A stretch of 64,000 nt of DNA from Rothia nasimurium (GTDB taxonomy: Bacteria > Actinomycetota > Actinomycetes > Actinomycetales > Micrococcaceae), in assembly GCF_004569295.1 (NCBI RefSeq), contig NZ_SPQC01000007.1, positions 1 to 64,000 of the forward strand, read 5' to 3'. This document shows, in pieces, positions 60,394-64,000 of this stretch. Under the pieces are notes generated by a model. It had not been told where the DNA came from, made no database searches, and was given only the letters and a program-made list of their open reading frames with translations. The position numbers were made by a program, and so were the translations under genes. Every line of letters begins with the position of its first letter. Within the stretch, counting starts at the first letter, position 1.

Positions 60394-62418
60394 GTGGCAG
60401 AAAACACCGACCTGACCGCAGGTACGGAGGCCGCAGCAGCGGCTGAGCAGAAGTCCCCCAGCCTGAGCACCCTCAAACTTGCTCAGCTCCAGTCCCTGGC
60501 TTCCCAGCTAGGTATTACCGGCGCCCGCCGCATGCGTAAATCAGATCTGGTTGAGGCTATTTCAGCCCACCAGCGTGGCTCAGCTGTAGCCGACCGTCCT
60601 GCTGAAACCGCAGATCAGGCAGAGAAGCCTAAGCGCACTCGTACCCGCAAGACCGCAGCCGAGAAGGCCGCTGAAGCAGAGCAGCCCAAGGGGCAGGACG
60701 CTGCCGAAGCCGCTGATGCACCTGCTGAAGCTACTTCTGAGAAGCCCGCTACTAAGCGTCGCGGTAACCGCCGCGCCACCAGCTCAACCGTAGCCGCTGA
60801 GGCCCAGAAGGAGACCAAGCCCGATACCTCAGCCCTTGAGGCAGTTGAAGCTGCCCTTGACGGGCTGGAGTCCCAGAAGGCTGCCCGCAATGAGCAGAAC
60901 GAGGGCGAAGAGGGCGCCAAGCGCACCCGTACCGACCGTCGCCGCAAGAACGAGGGCGAGAACGTCGATTCCGCCGAGCAGAACGACACCTCCGCTGAGA
61001 ACGGCGAGAAGAACGAGCGTTTTGAGCGCAGGAACCGTCGTGACCGCAACGACCGCGACAACCGTCAGGACCGCGGCGACAAGCAGGATCGCGACAACCG
61101 CGACCGCGGTAGCAAGAACGACCGCGACAACCGCGCTGAGCGCAACGACCGCCAGAACAACAACGGCCCCGACGAAGACCGCCGTAACAACCGCAAGAAC
61201 CGCCGCGACCGTCAGGCAGAGCGCCGCGAACGCCGTAACAACCGCCGCGACGACTACGAGCCCGAGATCAGCGAAGACGACGTACTGATTCCCGTTGCCG
61301 GTGTGCTCGACGTCCTCGATAACTACGCTTTCGTGCGTACCTCCGGCTACCTGCCCGGTACCAACGACGTTTACGTTTCCCTGGCCCAGGTCAAGCGTTA
61401 CGGCCTGCGCAAGGGCGACGCAGTGGTCGGTACCATCCGCGCCCCCCGCGAAGGCGATAACAACAACCGCCAGAAGTTCAACGCCCTGGTGCAGCTGACC
61501 TCCATCAACGGCCTGACCCCCGAAGAGTCCAAGGGGCGCCGCGAGTTCAACAAGCTCACCCCGCTCTACCCCAAGGAGCGCCTGCGCCTGGAGACCGAGC
61601 CTAAGAAGCTCGGTACCCGCGTCATTGACCTGATTGCCCCCATCGGCAAAGGCCAGCGTGGCCTGATTGTGGCACCTCCCAAGGCCGGTAAGACCCTGAT
61701 GCTGCAGTCCATCGCCAACGCGATTACCACCAACAACCCCGAGGTTCACCTCATGATGGTTCTGGTGGACGAACGCCCCGAAGAAGTTACCGACATGCAG
61801 CGCACCGTCAACGGTGAGGTGATCGCCTCCACCTTTGACCGCCCGGCAGATGACCACACCACCGTTGCTGAGCTCGCCATTGAGCGCGCCAAGCGTCTGG
61901 TGGAGCAGGGCCGCGACGTCGTCGTCCTGCTGGACTCTATGACCCGCCTGGGCCGTGCCTACAACCTGGCAGCCCCTGCCTCAGGTCGCATTCTCTCCGG
62001 TGGTGTAGACGCAGCTGCCCTCTACCCGCCCAAGAAGTTCTTCGGTGCTGCCCGCAACATCGAAGAAGGCGGCTCACTGACCATTCTGGCGACCGCCCTG
62101 GTTGAGACCGGCTCCAAGATGGACGAGGTTATCTTCGAAGAATTTAAGGGCACCGGCAACATGGAACTGCGCCTTTCCCGCCAGCTGGCAGACAAGCGTA
62201 TCTTCCCCGCCATCGACCTCAACGCGTCCTCAACCCGCCGCGAAGAGGCCCTGCTCTCACCCGACGAGGTCAAGATTATGTGGCGCCTGCGCCGTGTGCT
62301 GGCAGGCATGGACCAGGAACAGTCCCTGTCTGTTCTGCTCTCCAAGCTGCGCGAGACCCAGTCCAACGTCGAATTCCTGCTCACCGTTGCTAAGAGCGGC
62401 CTGGGCCACGGCGAATAA
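60394..62418 (+). CDS. rho: Transcription termination factor Rho
   Basis: 674 residues from GTG 60394 (VAENTDLTAG) after AGAAGGAATC. The Rho N domain is at about 28-70 (LSTLKLAQLQSLASQLGITG). Residues 75-290 are a long insertion, first Ala/Glu/Lys-rich and then almost only Arg, Asn and Asp (RDRNDRDNRQDRGDKQDRDN), usual for actinobacteria. The cold-shock RNA-binding domain follows (ISEDDVLIPVAGVLDVLDN). Walker A is APPKAGKT (427-434) and Walker B VVVLLDSMTRLGRAYN. It is a hexameric helicase that ends transcription. Confidence 0.96.
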   Translation: MAENTDLTAGTEAAAAAEQKSPSLSTLKLAQLQSLASQLGITGARRMRKSDLVEAISAHQRGSAVADRPAETADQAEKPKRTRTRKTAAEKAAEAEQPKGQDAAEAADAPAEATSEKPATKRRGNRRATSSTVAAEAQKETKPDTSALEAVEAALDGLESQKAARNEQNEGEEGAKRTRTDRRRKNEGENVDSAEQNDTSAENGEKNERFERRNRRDRNDRDNRQDRGDKQDRDNRDRGSKNDRDNRAERNDRQNNNGPDEDRRNNRKNRRDRQAERRERRNNRRDDYEPEISEDDVLIPVAGVLDVLDNYAFVRTSGYLPGTNDVYVSLAQVKRYGLRKGDAVVGTIRAPREGDNNNRQKFNALVQLTSINGLTPEESKGRREFNKLTPLYPKERLRLETEPKKLGTRVIDLIAPIGKGQRGLIVAPPKAGKTLMLQSIANAITTNNPEVHLMMVLVDERPEEVTDMQRTVNGEVIASTFDRPADDHTTVAELAIERAKRLVEQGRDVVVLLDSMTRLGRAYNLAAPASGRILSGGVDAAALYPPKKFFGAARNIEEGGSLTILATALVETGSKMDEVIFEEFKGTGNMELRLSRQLADKRIFPAIDLNASSTRREEALLSPDEVKIMWRLRRVLAGMDQEQSLSVLLSKLRETQSNVEFLLTVAKSGLGHGE

Positions 62419-62433
62419 GGAAAGGACATCACC

Positions 62434-63516
62434 GTGATTGAATCTATCCAGGGTCTGCTCGACGAGCATGCAGACCTCCAGAAGCAGCTGGCTGACCCCG
62501 CCGTCCACGCTGACCAGGGCAAGGCCCGTAAGCTGGGGCGCCGCTACTCAGAGCTCAACGGCATCGTTGAAGCCTACAACCGCGTGAACACCCTGCGCGA
62601 CGATATCGAAGCTGCCCGCGAGATGGCCGCCGAAGACCCCGACTTTGCTGACGAGGTCAAGGAGCTTGAAGCCCAGCTGCCCGAGGCAGAAGAGAAGCTG
62701 CGCCGTCTGCTGATTCCCCGTGATCCGGACGACGGCCGCAACGTTATTCTCGAAGTCAAGGGTGGCGAAGGCGGCGACGAGGCTTCCCTCTTTGCTGCTG
62801 ACCTGCTGCGCATGTACACCCGCTACGCCGAGTCTAAGGGCTGGAAGACCGAAATGATTTCCTCCCAGACCACCGACGTGGGCGGCTACAAGGACGCCCA
62901 GGTAGCTATCAAGGGCACCTCGAATGACCCTGCTGAGGGTGTCTGGGCCCACCTCAAGTACGAGGGTGGCGTGCACCGCGTGCAGCGTGTACCGGCGACC
63001 GAGTCCCAGGGCCGTATCCACACCTCAGCCGCCGGTGTGCTGGTCTTCCCCGAGGTCGATGAGCCCGAGGAAATCGAGATTAACCAGAACGACCTGAAGA
63101 TTGACGTCTACCGGTCTTCTGGCCCCGGTGGCCAGTCGGTGAACACCACTGACTCCGCTGTGCGTATTACCCACCTGCCCACCGGCATCGTGGTTGCTAT
63201 GCAGAACGAGAAGTCACAGATTCAGAACCGTGAAGCTGCTATGCGCGTGCTCCGTGCCCGTCTGCTTGCCTGGCAGCAGGAGCAGATTGACGCCGAGAAC
63301 GCCGAGAAGCGCCACTCCCAGGTGCGCACCATGGACCGTTCAGAGCGCATCCGCACCTACAACTTCCCTGAAAACCGTATTGCCGACCACCGCACCGGCT
63401 ACAAGGCCTACAACCTGGACGCCGTACTCAACGGCGATCTTGAGGCTGTTGTGCAGTCCGCTATCGAAATGGACGAGGCTGCCCGCCTTGAGAAGCTCGG
63501 TCAGGAAGACAAATAA
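62434..63516 (+). CDS. prfA: Peptide chain release factor 1
   Basis: 360 residues. The codon-reading motif is P187-A-T189 ([19 protein letters not shown]), which reads UAA and UAG. The catalytic GGQ is at 232-234 ([17 protein letters not shown]). GTG start, 15 bases after the rho stop and behind AAGGAAAGGA. The prmC gene, whose product methylates this Gln, follows directly. Confidence 0.96.
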   Translation: MIESIQGLLDEHADLQKQLADPAVHADQGKARKLGRRYSELNGIVEAYNRVNTLRDDIEAAREMAAEDPDFADEVKELEAQLPEAEEKLRRLLIPRDPDDGRNVILEVKGGEGGDEASLFAADLLRMYTRYAESKGWKTEMISSQTTDVGGYKDAQVAIKGTSNDPAEGVWAHLKYEGGVHRVQRVPATESQGRIHTSAAGVLVFPEVDEPEEIEINQNDLKIDVYRSSGPGGQSVNTTDSAVRITHLPTGIVVAMQNEKSQIQNREAAMRVLRARLLAWQQEQIDAENAEKRHSQVRTMDRSERIRTYNFPENRIADHRTGYKAYNLDAVLNGDLEAVVQSAIEMDEAARLEKLGQEDK

Positions 63517-63518
63517 GC

Positions 63519-64000
63519 GTGGCTGATTTTAGCCTGGAGCCCGGCGAAGAGCTTGATTCAGCCCTTCGCCGGGCTGCGCTCTATCTTGGCGCAGCCGGTA
63601 TCGACTCGGCTGCGGTAGACGCGCAGCTTCTTGCCGCTTACCTGTTGGAGAAGGACGCCGGTGAGCCGGTATCGAGGGGTCGCGTTCAGTCCCTGGCCCT
63701 GCTAGGGAATCCGGTACCTGGGGGCTTTGCCCGTCTGGTGACCCTGCGCGGTGAGCGTCTGCCCCTCCAGCACCTGACCGGCCAGGCCCATTTCCGGGCT
63801 CTGACCCTGTCGGTGGGGCCGGGGGTTTTTGTACCCCGCCCCGAGACCGAGCTACTGGTGGAGCACGCCCTCACCGCCTACCGGGGCATGGCTGAGGCCC
63901 TGCCCGCTCAGCCCCTAGTGGTTGACCTGTGTACCGGGTCAGGTGCTATTGCAGCTGCCCTCGCTACCGAGCTGGCCACCGATGAACAGGTGCCGACCCC
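63519..64000 (+). CDS. prmC: Release factor glutamine methyltransferase, truncated by window end
   Basis: GTG 63519, 2 bases after the prfA stop; 160 codons are visible before the edge. The N-terminal helical domain (ALRRAALYLGAAGIDSAAVD) is followed by LTGQAHFRALTLSVGPGVFVPRPETELLV, the PrmC signature, and VVDLCTGSGAIAAALATEL, the S-adenosylmethionine motif. The NPPY motif lies beyond the window. It methylates the Gln of GGQ in RF1 and RF2. The prfA-prmC order is conserved in most bacteria. Confidence 0.93.
   Translation, partial: MADFSLEPGEELDSALRRAALYLGAAGIDSAAVDAQLLAAYLLEKDAGEPVSRGRVQSLALLGNPVPGGFARLVTLRGERLPLQHLTGQAHFRALTLSVGPGVFVPRPETELLVEHALTAYRGMAEALPAQPLVVDLCTGSGAIAAALATELATDEQVPT

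Noticed and set aside
60829-61857. 342-codon minus-strand frame inside rho
   Set aside because: Its Ala/Val-rich product is the reverse of the Arg/Asn/Asp repeats of Rho, not a membrane protein.
1-64000. Frequent GGACGC/GCGTCC hexamer as a possible DNA uptake signal
   Set aside because: It occurs roughly once per kilobase, about what base composition and common Asp-Ala and Ala-Ser codon pairs predict, mostly inside genes.
1-64000. CRISPR arrays, rRNA genes, complete insertion sequences
   Set aside because: No regularly spaced repeats, no rRNA-like sequence and no transposase were found on either strand.

Overview
The window looks like the chromosome of a GC-rich actinobacterium of the family Micrococcaceae, most likely Rothia or a close relative (inference). 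The support is a moderately high G+C content, the mtrA-mtrB-lpqB operon, the fused oxoglutarate enzyme Kgd, SigH with its zinc-binding anti-sigma factor of the mycothiol type, a bL37-like 24-residue ribosomal protein, and the order argS-lysA-hom-thrB-rho-prfA-prmC.

Layout. (1) 1-2379: right end of an integrative element. It holds a secreted-protein gene cut by the window edge, a tyrosine integrase, a frameshifted HicA-like toxin gene, an NrdH-like redoxin and an unknown small gene. It stops at a 3' half of an initiator-type tRNA that still carries its terminator. (2) 2554-11957: secreted lipase, a secreted protein split by a frameshift in a run of six G, a PH-like protein, uridine kinase, and an envelope group (PspA, TPM-domain protein, HtrA-type protease), then trmL. 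(3) 12104-16328: iscS-mnmA (tRNA thiolation), chorismate mutase and a MetE-like protein. (4) 16397-25052: mtrAB-lpqB, comF, hpf, secA. (5) 25161-30534: aroA-rsgA-hisN operon, DoxX-like protein, sigH-rsrA with a recognisable SigH promoter, and a tiny ribosomal protein gene. (6) 30693-38043: SGNH-like protein, kgd, and two CNNM/CorC-type membrane proteins behind a possible leaderless upstream ORF. (7) 38252-44793: zinc importer znuACB with Zur, and a siderophore importer (two permeases and a lipoprotein) divergent from a DtxR/IdeR-type box. (8) 44828-53381: MBL hydrolase, HIT protein, a small cassette (membrane protein plus XRE regulator) bounded by long inverted repeats, hrpA, a higA relic, deoD, a tiny membrane peptide, an acetyltransferase pseudogene and tRNA-Arg. 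(9) 53504-64000: an esterase, then argS, lysA, hom, thrB, rho, prfA and the start of prmC.

Most of the window is conserved housekeeping DNA. The parts that deserve attention are small. They are the IR-bounded membrane/XRE cassette at about 45927-46873 with tandem operators, the att site in an initiator tRNA, the homopolymer-split secreted protein, the higBA relic that keeps a palindrome, a dispersed hairpin repeat, a hairpin that covers the comF ribosome binding site, and several genes too short for routine ORF calling. I found no CRISPR array, rRNA operon or complete insertion sequence.
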